Below are positions 22,191 to 33,941 of a DNA stretch of 64,000 nucleotides, piece after piece. A program made the position numbers and the translations under genes. Every line of letters starts with the position of its first letter. The stretch's first letter is position 1. Below the pieces are notes generated by a model. The model did no database searches. It saw only the letters and a list, made by a program, of their open reading frames with translations, and was not told the origin of the DNA. Source of the DNA: Ampelocalamus luodianensis (taxonomy: Eukaryota; Streptophyta; Magnoliopsida; Poales; Poaceae); NCBI GenBank assembly GCA_036346255.1, contig CM070617.1, positions 21,193,080 through 21,257,079 of the forward strand, in the 5' to 3' direction.

Positions 22191-24100
22191 ATGTCATTTT
22201 TCACTCTTGGCCTCACTTTCTACCCAGTGCGATCTGAGCTCACAGATTTTACAGCACAGCTGCACGAGTAAAACGCAGGCCATTAGTCATCTCCAACACA
22301 AGTCCTCGGACGATCGCGATTTTTGCTCTGCATACGGCTAATCACAAGCCTGCTACGCCAATTACCCCTTACCCGCAACGCCTGCGCAGCTTCATGGCTC
22401 GTGACTCGGACGTCAACCTGAAGGTTGGACCAGGAATGCAACAAGAAGCGCAGCAATTGGAGCTTACTTCCCAGAGGCTGGTAAACGCAATTGTTTGAGG
22501 CCGTAGAATCTATAGCATATCCCCCTATCTGACAAACTAATTGCCGCACTACTGCAGGATCCCTCATTCGGTCCATGAAGCAACCGGCAAAACCGAACTC
22601 CCCAAGTTTAACAAATCCAATAATTGACTCTTTTTTTCCAGCTCCTCAAAGCAGCAATAATTCACGCGTTCTGTCAGAAAGTTGACTCAAAACGCTGCTC
22701 CTCTGACGCTGGAAGAACAACATGGTGAGTGATAGTCGGTGCTTTCGGCACTCGAGGATCTGATAAGGTGATACGCAAATATGCCTGGACACTGAACTGT
22801 GTTTAATCGTGTGCGTAGTGGAGGTGTATGCTTGGTTACTTTGAGCAATAGTGGCTGCATTATTGGTGACAGAAAAGTATTTAGCGAGGAGGCACGCGCT
22901 CTCGCATCTGCAGTACACTGCTTTGTAGCTTGCAGTAGTGGAGGACTTCAGGAGAACCCATTACGTGAGCCAATAATTCAGTCGTGCGCGGCCTTAAAAA
23001 AAACAGAAGCAGTCGTGCGCTGCTCGTGCACGCAGAAGGATTTCAGCTCCCACTCTGGACGGACGGGCGAGCGGGGAAAGGAGGAAGAAATATCCAAGTT
23101 CCAAGTCAAAAGCGCGGTTCATGCCTCCCCATTTCATCTTGTTATTGCACTATACTGCGCTAACTTTGGAGTGTGTCTGCATAGAGCAGAAATAATGACT
23201 TAATGAGAGAGTATTATTCTGAAGTAGTGGCAAGCCTGACATCCATCAGATGAACGTTTCTGTCTCTCATCAGCTGAACTGTAAAATCTTGCAAGATTAG
23301 AGGGTGCATCGACATTTACATTTCTTCAAGAAAGATGTCAACGGGTCAAAGGCAAATCGAAAGGTCGCTATACTTCATCCTGGACGACCCAAGTGAGGGC
23401 ATGAGCACATTGCACTGTAACATTCACCTTACCTTTCACCTTTCAAGTACTCACCGCCTATATGCTATATAGTTGTCTTAAAAAAAAGGCTTTGTAATTC
23501 ATCAAATCAAGACTAAACTATCTCGTACAAGGTTATACAGTTTTTACCGATTACTTTACCAGAATACCTCCCTCATTTCTAAACTAAGCCCTTGAAAATA
23601 CTCTAAAGATCAGAGGTCCTTACCGATTTCTGCATCAGAGTTCACACAGTTTTTTTAGTAGGTTTTTGTATACTTAAGCTCATATAGACTATACTAGTTT
23701 GTGGGCTGAAAGTCTTAAATGGGCCGTGTAATATTTTTTATAGAGAATTCGGCTGAACTGTACGAATTCGGTGGAACGAAACTGGAAAGCCCGGACCTTC
23801 GTTGTAGAACAGAACACATTAGAACGAATTTGACAAGCTCCATGCTACCATCGCAAAATAGAACCATCAATGCTAACATGCTGCGGAGTCTTCATGCGCA
23901 ACACGTAAGTCTTGTACAAGCCTGAACCAAGTCACATCCTATATATTTGCAAGTGCATAAAAAATTAGTCATGTGGGTTTCACTCACATACCATCGGACC
24001 CGGGCCACTTCTACAACCTCGGCAAAAACAAAAAAAAAAAAGGGAAGGAAAGAAAATTACATAGGCTAAAGTGCAAAAATGTTCACTGTTCACCAGTACT
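22191..24100. other. Intergenic, no gene seen
   Basis: A stretch of about 1.9 kb between the copia solo LTR and the RING-H2 gene. I see only short frames without recognisable domains. Confidence 0.5.
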
Positions 24101-24112
24101 GTGCAGTCGCGA

Positions 24113-24757
24113 TCACACAGGATAAAGCGTATCGGGCCGGCCGGCGTCAACGTGCACCTGCAACTGCACGGCCGCCGGCGCCGGCGCCTTCGCTCTGGTC
24201 GGCAGCGCGGGCTCCGTGAACGGCTCCCGCCTGCACGTGGGGCATGTCTGCCGCGCGGCGAGCCAGCGGTCAATACACCGCACGTGGAAGCCGTGGTTAC
24301 AGCGCGGCAGCACGCGCACGCGCTCGCCTTGCGCGAACTCGGCGAGGCAGATGGCGCACTCGGTCGAACCGCAGCCTGCAAGCTCGATCCCGGCAGAGTA
24401 TACCAGCGTCGGGAGCGCCCGGATGGCGCAGCCCTTCCTCCTGCTCCCCACCCCGGCCTGCGCGGCCCTCTCCCAGCTTGCCTCGGCGCCGGGGGGCTCC
24501 TGGCCGTAGCACACGCGCAGCGTGACGCGGAACGCGCACCGGCAGATCGCGTGGAGCACGAGCGCGACGACGACGACGCAGAGGAGGAATGACAGTACCG
24601 TGATGACCGTCGCGTCCAGCGAGCTGAAGGGGGCCGAACGCGGCGTGCCGCCACCTTCGGCCACCTGCCCGACCGGGCCGGGCGACGCGACCGCTGTCGC
24701 CGTCGCCGCCACGCCGCCCGACAGAAGCCTCCTGGCATGCAAGTGTTCCACGTCCAT
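24113..24757 (-). CDS. ATL-type RING-H2 E3 ubiquitin ligase, single exon
   Basis: Intronless, 214 residues. Residues 50-71 form one membrane segment (VITVLSFLLCVVVVALVLHA). A GLD-like region follows (RALPTLVY), then a complete RING-H2 finger at 134-175: CAIC, then CNHGFHVRC, then CPTC, with ligands Cys134, Cys137, Cys153, His155, His158, Cys161, Cys172 and Cys175. This order (TM, GLD, RING-H2) is diagnostic of the ARABIDOPSIS TOXICOS EN LEVADURA family, which transfers ubiquitin at membranes, often in defence or stress responses. Residues 1-46 are Ala/Gly-rich without motif. I chose ATG 24757; the frame extends upstream to 24793 but without an ATG. A TATA box lies about 75 bp upstream. The substrate is unknown. 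Confidence 0.93.
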   Translation of the reverse strand: MDVEHLHARRLLSGGVAATATAVASPGPVGQVAEGGGTPRSAPFSSLDATVITVLSFLLCVVVVALVLHAICRCAFRVTLRVCYGQEPPGAEASWERAAQAGVGSRRKGCAIRALPTLVYSAGIELAGCGSTECAICLAEFAQGERVRVLPRCNHGFHVRCIDRWLAARQTCPTCRREPFTEPALPTRAKAPAPAAVQLQVHVDAGRPDTLYPV

Positions 24758-24830
24758 GTTAAAAACTTGTAACGTGAAGAAATTAGCGTGCACGGTAGAG
24801 AGTTCTCTTGTGGCACGACGAGGAGAGGCG

Positions 24831-24838
24831 TTTATATA
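24831..24838 (-). promoter_or_regulatory. TATA box of the RING-H2 gene
   Basis: The minus strand reads CCTATATAAACG, a near-consensus TATA box about 75 bp upstream of the ATG at 24757, placing the transcript start near 24800. Confidence 0.7.
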
Positions 24839-24849
24839 GGAAGGGGACG

Positions 24850-27036
24850 GTGTGGAGGGGAATTTTAATAGTAAAGATATTTCGGGTCGCCGTCTCTGAG
24901 TCTGAGTGTTTTTGTTTAGTGGGCATGAGAAAAAGAAAAGACGTTAGCTTAGCCTTGTGGATTGGTCGATCAATCTTGAGGCATGTGGAGTGATGGAGTC
25001 ATGGAGATAAGACGCACCTCACCACGTAAGGGAGCCGGATGGGCGGCAAAATTCAGCAAAGAAAGCTTTTGACTAGAAGCAACTCAGGCAAGTAAGCAAG
25101 CCACCCAAATGTACAAGTGCTTCAGTAGTCAGTACTACTTCAGTGCTTTGAAAGCTCACACATCACAGGTAGCAGTATTTACTTCACTATTATCTAGGTT
25201 GCTTTTCGATTTGTACAAATCAGTTAACATGTGGTTCTGTAAATCATTGTACATATAGAAGTATCGACCATGGTTTTAAAGAGAGGCCTTCGGAGTAGTT
25301 CTGCATGAATAATGTGGTGGAAGTGCAAGCTGAGTGCTCGGAGCTCCTGTGAAGTGAAAGCCATAAGTTTTCAAACAACCGAACATCTGATTTGCCACCG
25401 AGTTTTCTAGGACAAGAACGTGCCAAGATGGGCTATCTCAAACTCGCAAAGGTTTGGATGCCAAACCGCACTTACTCCCATCATTAACGAGTAAACAAAA
25501 AAATCCCAATCATAATCCGGCGTGTTGGAGCCTCCACTAACCGCGACCCGTTGGCGCACGGGAGAGTGACATGTGGCTCGGGAGGGGCCAGGGTGGTGAT
25601 GACTTGTCAATACGCAGGTGGCTCGTCCCGGCCGCGTAGGATCCTGTGGTATCCGGCGTGTCTCTCCCCGTTGTTCTTGTCGGCTCCTCCTGGTTTCGGT
25701 TAGAGGGCGTGACGGGACTTGGTGAGGTCAGACTGCATAAATATGGGCCGGGCCGGGCCGTGTTAAAAATCGTGTGATCATGGGCCCTTAAATTGTTACG
25801 ATGTCAGACAAAGTTTTTTTTATACGAGGGGGAGAAAAAAATGTACTCGAGAGAGAAAAAAAAACACAGCTGAAACAAAATCATGTTTTTTTTTACACGC
25901 ACAAACACCACCATACACACACCATACAACCCAGGAGGCCAAGAATAGATTCATGATTTTATAAAATTGTACTCTCGTAACTCCGCCACCACATCAAGAC
26001 CCAAGAATAGATTCGTGATTTTATAAAATTGTACTCTCGTAACTCCGCCACCACATCAAGACCACATCAAGAGATTGGTTCCCCGGATCTTTGTCCGTGT
26101 AATTAGACTGCCCGTTTCTAAAGTTTGTATCTGCAGATTGAAGGCATCGAAGTGGTAGAGCAAGCGATTTCTGATTAGCCGGCCGTCAATGGTAAGTAGC
26201 TAGCATAGCACCGTGCGAGCTGATGTTGTTCCGAGCGTACCTGATCGACCGGCTGGTGGCATTGCGGAAGAGCTTGGGACGCACAAATCTACACATTCTT
26301 AGGAAATAAAAGCATCAATGAATCAAACATACATATCCTTGTTGTGTTGTGTATTCCCAGGCCAAAACGACCTGACAAAACTGGCCACACGACACCAAAC
26401 ATTTGTGTCATTTACCATAGTATACTATTTTTTTTGGCTACAGGACACTGAACATTAGAGGCATTAAAATATCATTTTTCAATGAGTTGGAGAGAGAAAA
26501 TTCAAAATTCGACCAGATTGCCCCTTCCCTTCTTCCTTCTAATCTCATGGTCGTGCACATGCTCGGCCCCCTGCTCGCCACTACACCCACCTCCAGGCAC
26601 GCCACAGCCGCGGCCCGGCGTGCCTTCGCCTCCTGTCGCAATGCCTCTCCCACCTCGATGCGCGCCTCCACCTTCCTATCCTCGACCTCCACGCCTCTAC
26701 GCAGCTCCTCATGGTGGGCGGACCCCCCCCCCCCACGCATGTGGGCTTCTCGATGGCGATGCCTACAAACCATGCCAACGCATGGGTTTTCGCCGTCACG
26801 ACGCGTCGGACAACACTCGCTGCTCCAGCGCGTCTTTCGCCTCCCTCATAGCGGAGACTTCTAACTGCAGCCATTGGAGCTCAGCGGGGTCATGTTGGTG
26901 TGGGGCGGAGGAGAGGATGAGCATCGGCGGTGCAAGTGGAGGAGCTCGTGTGCAGAGAGGGAGAGAGCAGATGAGAGAGGGAGGAAGAGAAAAGAAGGGG
27001 GGAGAGGGGAGGATGGGCGGCGCAAGTTGAGGGGCT
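24850..27036. other. Intergenic, no gene seen
   Basis: Apart from the tandem repeat at 25939-26062 I see no feature. The frames at 26438-27030 are low-complexity, mutually overlapping on both strands and without domains. Confidence 0.5.
25939..26062. repeat. 62-bp tandem duplication
   Basis: Two units, 25939-26000 and 26001-26062, begin CCAAGAATAGATTC and are nearly identical (CATG/CGTG differs). The high identity suggests a recent duplication. Confidence 0.9.
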
Positions 27037-27041
27037 CACCC

Positions 27042-27875
27042 TGTAAAATCCCAAGTTCTGGAGTTTATTTGAAGTCCTTAAAAATAAACTTAATCATTTG
27101 AATTTTCTTGGAGTTTAATGTGATTAGTCTAAACTTTAATTAAATTAAAAGTCATTATATTTTGGTTCCTTGATTTCTAGAGAATTTTCTAGGAATTGTT
27201 GAAGTTTATTTGCTATTTATTTGAGCTTGGTTTTATTTAACTCAGTTTCCTAAATTCGGAAATCCTCCTCTTCCGGATATTCTCTTTTGGGTTGATTTCC
27301 TTTTCTTTCGGCCCATTTCCTTTCTTTTCGTCGGCCCATTTTTCTTTTCCCCCATTGGCCCAGCCCATCCTTTTCCCTCACCAGCCCAGCCACCAGCCCC
27401 CTTTCCTTTTTTTTCTTTCTTCCACTACTGTGCGGGCCCATGTTGCCAGCCTCTCCCTTCCCCTTTCTTCTTCTTCCTTTGGACTCCAACCCGAAGCTGT
27501 GTCCGAGTCTGATACGAGCCACCGCCGTCTCGAACTCCAACACTCCCATCTGGCCCTATTTAAGAGCAGCCACCTGTGTCATATTTCTCGCCTCAATCTC
27601 CTCTCCCAAATCCCCAAGGTGCCACCGCCGGAATCGTCTTCGTCTTGCCAGAATCTGCCGAAGAAGCCGCCGCCACCGCGAGCACCTCACCGTCGCGTTC
27701 CATCGCCATCTGATGTCCTCCGCCCGAGTTGTCTTCACCGTGGAGTTCGTGAGTCCACGTTCTACATCATTCTCCCATCATCTTCACCCGAACATCATCA
27801 AGCCATCGCTGACCTAGTCCTCCCCATCGTCAGTCACTGCCTCCACCATTGATCTCCCTCTCCGGTGAGCTCTTC
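27042..27875 (+). mobile_element. Gypsy-like LTR fragment (5' part)
   Basis: It opens TGTAAAATCCCAAG, a start like those of long grass gypsy LTRs (TGTAA-A-TCCC), followed by an AT-rich tract and then a CT-rich tract with GGCCCA motifs, as in the leader part of such LTRs. It breaks at GAGCTCTTC where a minus-oriented LTR begins (27876). I could not find its right end or TSD. Confidence 0.4.
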
Positions 27876-29880
27876 TGTGGCGCCCCGTGTGATTACCTTA
27901 GAGGGCAATCATACTTAAATATACGGATTACTATTTATCTGCCCGGTAGGACACCGCTTTGATGAATAGTAAGCCTTACCAAAGTTAACGTAACAGAACA
28001 ATAAGATAAAAATTATACATCTTTATTACAGCAATAGCCACGCAAAGCTATGGTCTTTATTACAAGTAGTAATTTATAACTGCCAAAATGGACTAAGTCC
28101 ACTCACTTGCCTGCTCTGCTCCACCTACTGCCTACTTGTCCCACAAGTCGAATAAGCTACCCATCTCGCTCTGGTCCTCGAAGTCAACGCCCTCGTCTCC
28201 TGCGGCCTTTTCGGTACCTGCGTGTCCTTCATCCCACTCGGGATAGTCCCCGGCTGGACTAGGATTTAACAAAGGAAAATAATAGCAAGTTTGAGTACTA
28301 GTGTACTCAACAAGCATTAATAGCAAAAATGCACTGGATGACTTATCTCTGCTCATTATCATAATTTCTAGATCATCTCTTTTCCTAAAAATAAATAACC
28401 CACCAAAACTTTAGGTGTTAGATTTTAATACTAAAAAGACTACTAGTCACTCGGAGAGAAGATAGACCCCTACCGGTTCCTGTAGACTCCAATCCAGGTG
28501 ACATGCGTGAATTCGTGATTTTATATATCACTACGCAGGCTTGTACCACTTTATCCACAGCTATTCTGAGCTCTCTCTGATCTAGGTCCCCTGCATTTCC
28601 TTATATGCGGGTTTGAGATCAGAATACAAAATGTTTTCTAGGTTACGTGATTAATTTCTCCACCCATTACTTTTCATCGGTGTCTAACATTGACATGATG
28701 CTGACCTCGTCATCCACTGACTTCCAGTAATGTTGGTTGGGCCGACTCCCGCACCTAACACTCCACTTAACGCCATAGCGCCATCTTCATCCTATATAAT
28801 TACTTACCCGATGTGGAGAGCAAAATTACGTAACAAGATAGTATTTTCTGCTTGCTGAAGCGGGAAAATGGTTGGCACTTAATTTACGGCCTCTGATCGA
28901 GTAAGAGTTTTGTTAGTCCTTATATATTAACCATATGCAAAGGGTCCCACCTCTTCTCTCACCTCTTTCCTGCCCTGGGCCCCCTTTACCAGCCATAATA
29001 ATCCTCTTTTCTTACCTCTTTCATCTTCATCTTCTTTCATTTACCCGATTTGATTTTGAGATATAGTTTTCATACAATATGTATATTAATACAGAAAGAT
29101 ATCGTTTACATTTAATATAACTATGTTGGTGCTCAAGAGATAAGCTTGCCTTTGAAATTGTAGAAAAGATCGGCGTCGAAGAAATTTGGATCAGCTACTC
29201 CGGTCTGCGTTGGATCAATTTTTGCAATTTATACGATGGTACAAATAATAAATAAATAATTAAATACTTAGCGGCATTTGGGTGCTACTAGGTGTACAGT
29301 AATCAGTAGGTTCTTTTGTTAGCGGGTTTTAATTAAATAACATTTTTGGGTCCCCACGAGGTTGGGACTCCCCAATTGTGGTTATTCTAGGTCTACTGGC
29401 TCTGGGATCGAGGTTGTCTATTCTCACGTTTTATCGCACAAACATAAAATATCACACGTACTCGCGTGCAACTAGGTTTATTAAATTTTTACGCATGCAG
29501 TATGTCTGATTGATTTCACATCGGCGTGTACGCATCTATTTATTATTCTAAATAGACTTGGGGTTGTTAGATTATTTGTCTAATTTATTGGGTTCTACCG
29601 GTGATTAATTAATTCATAAAGTCTCAAAATACTTTTACGCTTTTTCCCATTTTTATTTTTCTACCAGTATGGCTACTGTTATTTATCTGTACGGAGTTTA
29701 TAAATCCATTTTTCGCAGGTAACGCGCTAAATTATTTAGCTAACGCAGTGGTGATTTTATTAGATTTATTTTACCTCATTTTCCTTGCTTTTAATTTTTC
29801 TACCGACCGGTCTACTGGTAATTATTTTAACACATCTTAAACACTTATTTGATTTAATATTTACCAGGTCGAGGAGGCGG
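27876..29880 (-). mobile_element. Gypsy-like LTR sequence, minus orientation, right end unresolved
   Basis: It begins TGTGGCGCCCCGTG, and on the minus strand it has a TATATAAGG box near 28922 and an R/U5-like region near 28000-28330 (poly-A-signal-like TTTATTACA, then GAGTACTAGTGTACTCAACAAG). This layout parallels the solo LTR at 57595-60935. The right boundary is uncertain; AT-rich sequence continues to about 29880. No TSD was identified. Confidence 0.4.
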
Positions 29881-30396
29881 ATGGGAGCTGGGTGATAGTG
29901 GAGCTAGGGGGTCGTCGAAGAGGCTTTGAGTTTACAGTTTCTGGCTTTGTGGTAGTTACGACAGCAGAGCGCGCACTGAGTTGGCTCACGGCAGGAAGCA
30001 ACCTAGTGGTCTAAGGCAAAATAATTGAAGCATCTCCCCCTCATTTTAAATAGGAAGTCGGCCTCCGCCTTGGACCGTTGAGGAGTAAAGGCCTGGGCAT
30101 ACTGCCATAGTGAATGATGACTCCATTTGCGCTACCGAAAGCGGGGTTTGACGCGATGCCACCCACAAGATCTTGCTTGAAATCTTCCTCGTACCCCTCA
30201 ACTAGCTTTTTGTTGAGGATTTTCCCGTTGCACACTAGACAACTCCGGTCGCTCAGAGTTAAGGCAGAGTGAATGTGAGCTAGGATTTGAATTGGGGGGG
30301 GGGGCAAAGCAGAGGGATGGTAGGGGGCTTTAAGGCAGGGCTTGGGGTGGTAGATCCTGTCATAGGATTTTGTGTCGTCGGGAGCGGGTGGCGCAG
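29881..30396. other. Unassigned; 88-residue minus-strand frame
   Basis: A minus-strand frame (30041-30307) reads MPPPPIQILAHIHSALTLSD and continues with GSANGVIIHYGSM near its end. I do not recognise the product. It is flanked by LTR and MITE sequence, so it may be a captured exon fragment or chance. Confidence 0.25.
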
Positions 30397-30399
30397 TTA

Positions 30400-30943
30400 G
30401 GACCTGTTTGGTTTACGACCCTAGGTAGCCGTACCAAAACTCAGGCAATGCCAAAAACTGGGCAAAAAAAGATGTTTGGATCGTAGCCATACTAATTCAC
30501 GAGCAATACCGAAATTGATGTGTTTTGATTGCAGCCATGCCAAAATTTGCCATAATAGTGAGAAAGGCATGTGGGTCCCGCATGACATTTATTTATTTTT
30601 GCCCCAAAATATATCAATATGGATCTTGTTTTGTTGATAAAATGACAAGAAACACAATGGTTCAAACGGATCACAAATCAGATACTCGAATTAGGAAATA
30701 TGATCATTTTAAAGTCTTGAATCAAACTTAATATGCAATTAATCCTACACATCTTGCCATGCCAATTTTTGACGGCCAAATTTGCTGCCAAAGTTTTGCC
30801 AAGGATTTGGGTTGGCAATGTTGGGGCTTGCCAAAATATTAAGGGTAATGCCAAAATTTGTCATCAAACCAAATAAAGGCCAAAATACAAGGGTATTACC
30901 AATGTTTGGTAAGGTTTGCTTTGGTATTGAACCAAACAGCCCC
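30400..30943. mobile_element. Tourist/PIF-type MITE, 544 bp, TSD TTA
   Basis: Termini GGACCTGTTTGGTTTA and TGAACCAAACAGCCCC form inverted repeats with two or three mismatches, flanked on both sides by TTA (30397-30399 and 30944-30946), the PIF/Harbinger target. There is no coding capacity. A related, more decayed copy lies at 45930-46690. Confidence 0.8.
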
Positions 30944-30946
30944 TTA

Positions 30947-31292
30947 AGACAAAGCTGACGCGGTACTGGGCGGTGGTGATTGGGGAACAACCAGGATGGA
31001 TCTAGGATTGGGTGTACGGGGGCCGAGGAATGCGTCGACCTAGTGGGGAGTGCTTCCTAGGGGGGTTTTGGCACTAGATCCGAGCCATAGTTGGGGAGGG
31101 GGCGCAACGATAAAGGCAACGACACAGGAGATGAAAGAAGAAAATATATCTAGTGGGAGGAGGAGGAGGTTAGGGCGCTAGGCGGGCACTTGAAGGGGAG
31201 GTAGGCGGCTGGCGAGGCGGGGGCTAGCAGAGCAGAGAGGTTGGGTGGGCGGTGGCTGCGGTCGCTGGAGCGGCGAGATGCGGTTGGGGAGG
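30947..31292. other. Intergenic, GC-rich, no gene seen
   Basis: Joined to the sequence after 35403 it is the pre-insertion locus of the nested LTR block. Short Pro/Ser/Ala-rich frames only. Confidence 0.4.
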
Positions 31293-32766
31293 CATTCTGT
31301 AATATCCTGTTTGTCGTCGTTAGTGGATGCAATAAAAATTAGAGAGGGAATTAAGAGAATTAAAAGAGAAAAATCAAAAATTGAGAGAGGAATGGGCCAC
31401 ACAGCCCATAGTCAAGCGGGGAAAAAACAGGCATAGTGGCCCATGGCTCATAAGGAAACCAGAAACCAACTAAAGAAGGAGGAGGAACCCTAGGGTGCTA
31501 AAGTACCGTCGCCGCCAATGTAGCACGACTACTGTAGCACGCCCCTCTCCTCTATGGTGGTGCCCCCCTCTCCTTCGGTGCCTCTTCATTGTGGTGGTCG
31601 GCCAAGAAAAAGGAAGAAGAAGGAAGGGAGAGAAGGGAGAAGGGAAAGGAGAGGGATCACGTGGTGTTCTTTGAGTTCTTCAGCAGTTCTCCAAGGGTGA
31701 TCCTTGGTCATCGTTCGTTAAGTCGTCGTTTGGTGTATCATAGCAATGTCGGTATTAGATCGGTAATCTAGCAGTGTTTAGTGTTCTTCTGATTTAGTGC
31801 TGTTAATGGCAAAATCAGGTCTGGGCGTCTCCTAGAGAATTGTAGGCGACGTCGATACCTTTCTGTAGAGTACAAGATCACATTGTTTGGACAAGCGGTT
31901 CAAAAGCTATGAATTTCGTAGTGCTGCTGTTCAGTGAATCTGCTTTAATTCTGATAGTTTTTAGTAATTAGACATATGCAGGTAGCTAAAAGAATTTCTG
32001 GGAGGTCTCACTATAACGAAAGATTTAGATAATTGGCTTAGCTTTCGAGAAAGTTAAAGAACACGAAATTTGGATAATTGTAATGAAAGTTATGATGGTT
32101 TTAAGGTCGCTGTCCAGAAACCCTAACGTGAAATAGTTGCTCTGTTAATCTGTTTGGTAAGGGTATTAGATGGCTGAATCAGGAAGACTCACCAAATAGG
32201 TTTAGGTGGGGAATTTGATAAGCTTTCCAGAAAGTCTAAGAACACATCATTTGGATCTTGGATTAAAAAGTTATGGATTTTATAATGTGACTGTCTGCTC
32301 AGGGGACAAACAACAGTTTAAGGTTTGGGAGTTGGGTTTGCGCTATTGAACGTAGCATTTTCGTAATTGCTTCTAGTTTTGTTTTATCCAGTATTATTGT
32401 CTTAGCATGCTTTAATTAAATTAAGGTGGAGGATTGGTCCTGGGGGCAGCGCCCTCTTCACATCCTCCGTTCTCGCACGGTTGAGGCAAGTATTTGTTTG
32501 ATAGATTTATTATGAGTGAATGATTTTGTTTGCTAGTATTGTGAGTATATGTGTTATTCATGAATGCTAGAATATTATGAATGTCTATAATCATGAATGC
32601 TAGAAGTATGAATAAGTTTATTCATATGTGATGTTGCTGCGAATACAGGATTATGATGATTTAAGGTTTTGTTCATATGCATCATGCTGATATATTGAAG
32701 ACTTGGTCACATGGTGACCAAGCATTTGTTGAGGTCCCCGTCATGAATGTGACGGGCTTATGGTCC

Positions 32767-33518
32767 TGATGAACCCGAAGGTCCGATTGATGGCCCGATC
32801 TTTCGATGAGAACGATAAGTTCGGTAGGCGTCGCTCAACTCACACGATCCTGGCTACGAACACGCAAGGCTCGAAACCACGCAATCGTTGAACTGCTCGA
32901 CAAGTCGTTATCAATCGTGCACGAATACCCGGTTGACCTGACCACGAAGGTCGTTTCCTGCATACACCAAAGAAGCACGCAAGAACAAGATAATAAGCAA
33001 TCTGAAATTACAAATAGGATTGAAATATTTAATTGAGTTGGGATTCTGAAACGGTATTATGGTTGGTCTAGTCGACACAAGCCAATACACGAAATTGCTA
33101 TGAAGCTAACTTTTAACTAAACAAAATCCAAGTAAAACTAAAGGGGTGCGGCCTCCTTATATAGGGGAGAGGGAGCCGCAAATGTTTAAACGCTAGGATT
33201 GTGGTACTATTTATGGGTACTATTCATATGAACAGTAACCATGAACAGTGTATACGGCCCAAGTGGAGGCGGCCGGCCCAAATAGGCCAAGGAGGTGTCC
33301 GGCCCAAATAACCTAAAATGGTGGCTGCTCTTTGGGCCAAATAATTGATACAAATACAAGACCCTCGACCCAATGTGAGGTGACGCAGCACTAGATATAA
33401 GTGAAGTGTATTCATCGGCACGTTGAAGTAGCGTTTGACGCAGCCGAATCGATGGCAGTCGAGTAGCCCGGTTGGAGGTGGAGTAGCGATCGTATCCGAA
33501 GGGTTGATGTCCTCATCA
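32767..33518 (-). mobile_element. Solo LTR, 752 bp, TSD GGTCC, possibly CRM/CRR centromeric type
   Basis: Bounded by TGATGA and TCATCA and flanked by perfect GGTCC (32762-32766 and 33519-33523). The minus strand starts TGATGAGGACATCAACCC and carries CCCCTATATAAGGAGG (about 33155-33170), giving its orientation. LTRs of centromeric CRM/CRR retrotransposons start TGATGA-GACATC in my recollection, so that clade is a plausible but unverified assignment. Confidence 0.8.
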
Positions 33519-33941
33519 GGTCCCCACGCTCGTGGAGCGTGGGCTTAGGTCATCATACTTGTGGAGTATGGGCAATGGTCCCTGTGTTAGATGGCACAGG
33601 CATGGGTATGCATCGACGGATGCATGCTCTACATTACCGGTAAAATGCAAAAGAGAAATAGAAAGAAAAAATGCATTTGAGCATCTTGCATAGCATGAGT
33701 ATATAACATGTTTATTATAGAGTTTTGTGGATGGATTGTTGATGATTGCGATTGTTTATGTTATTATTGACAATTGTTGTACTTGCTGAGTCTTTGGACT
33801 CACTCTTGCTGTTGTTGTGTTTTTAGGTACCTCTTACAGGAACGACATGCATGGGAGGAAATAAAACTTAGAGTGGTTGCACAATAGCACAAACCAATCA
33901 CTTTGAATTGTTTGGATTATTGATTTAGAATATGAGTAATC

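Noticed and set aside
24758..24793. N-terminal extension of the RING-H2 protein
   Set aside because: The upstream frame lacks an ATG; the first in-frame ATG is at 24757.
26438..27030. Frames on both strands near 26.5-27.0 kb
   Set aside because: Overlap each other in GC-rich sequence and show no domain.
27292..27852. 186-residue Ser/Pro/His-rich plus frame
   Set aside because: CT-rich leader-like part of an LTR fragment; no conserved motif.
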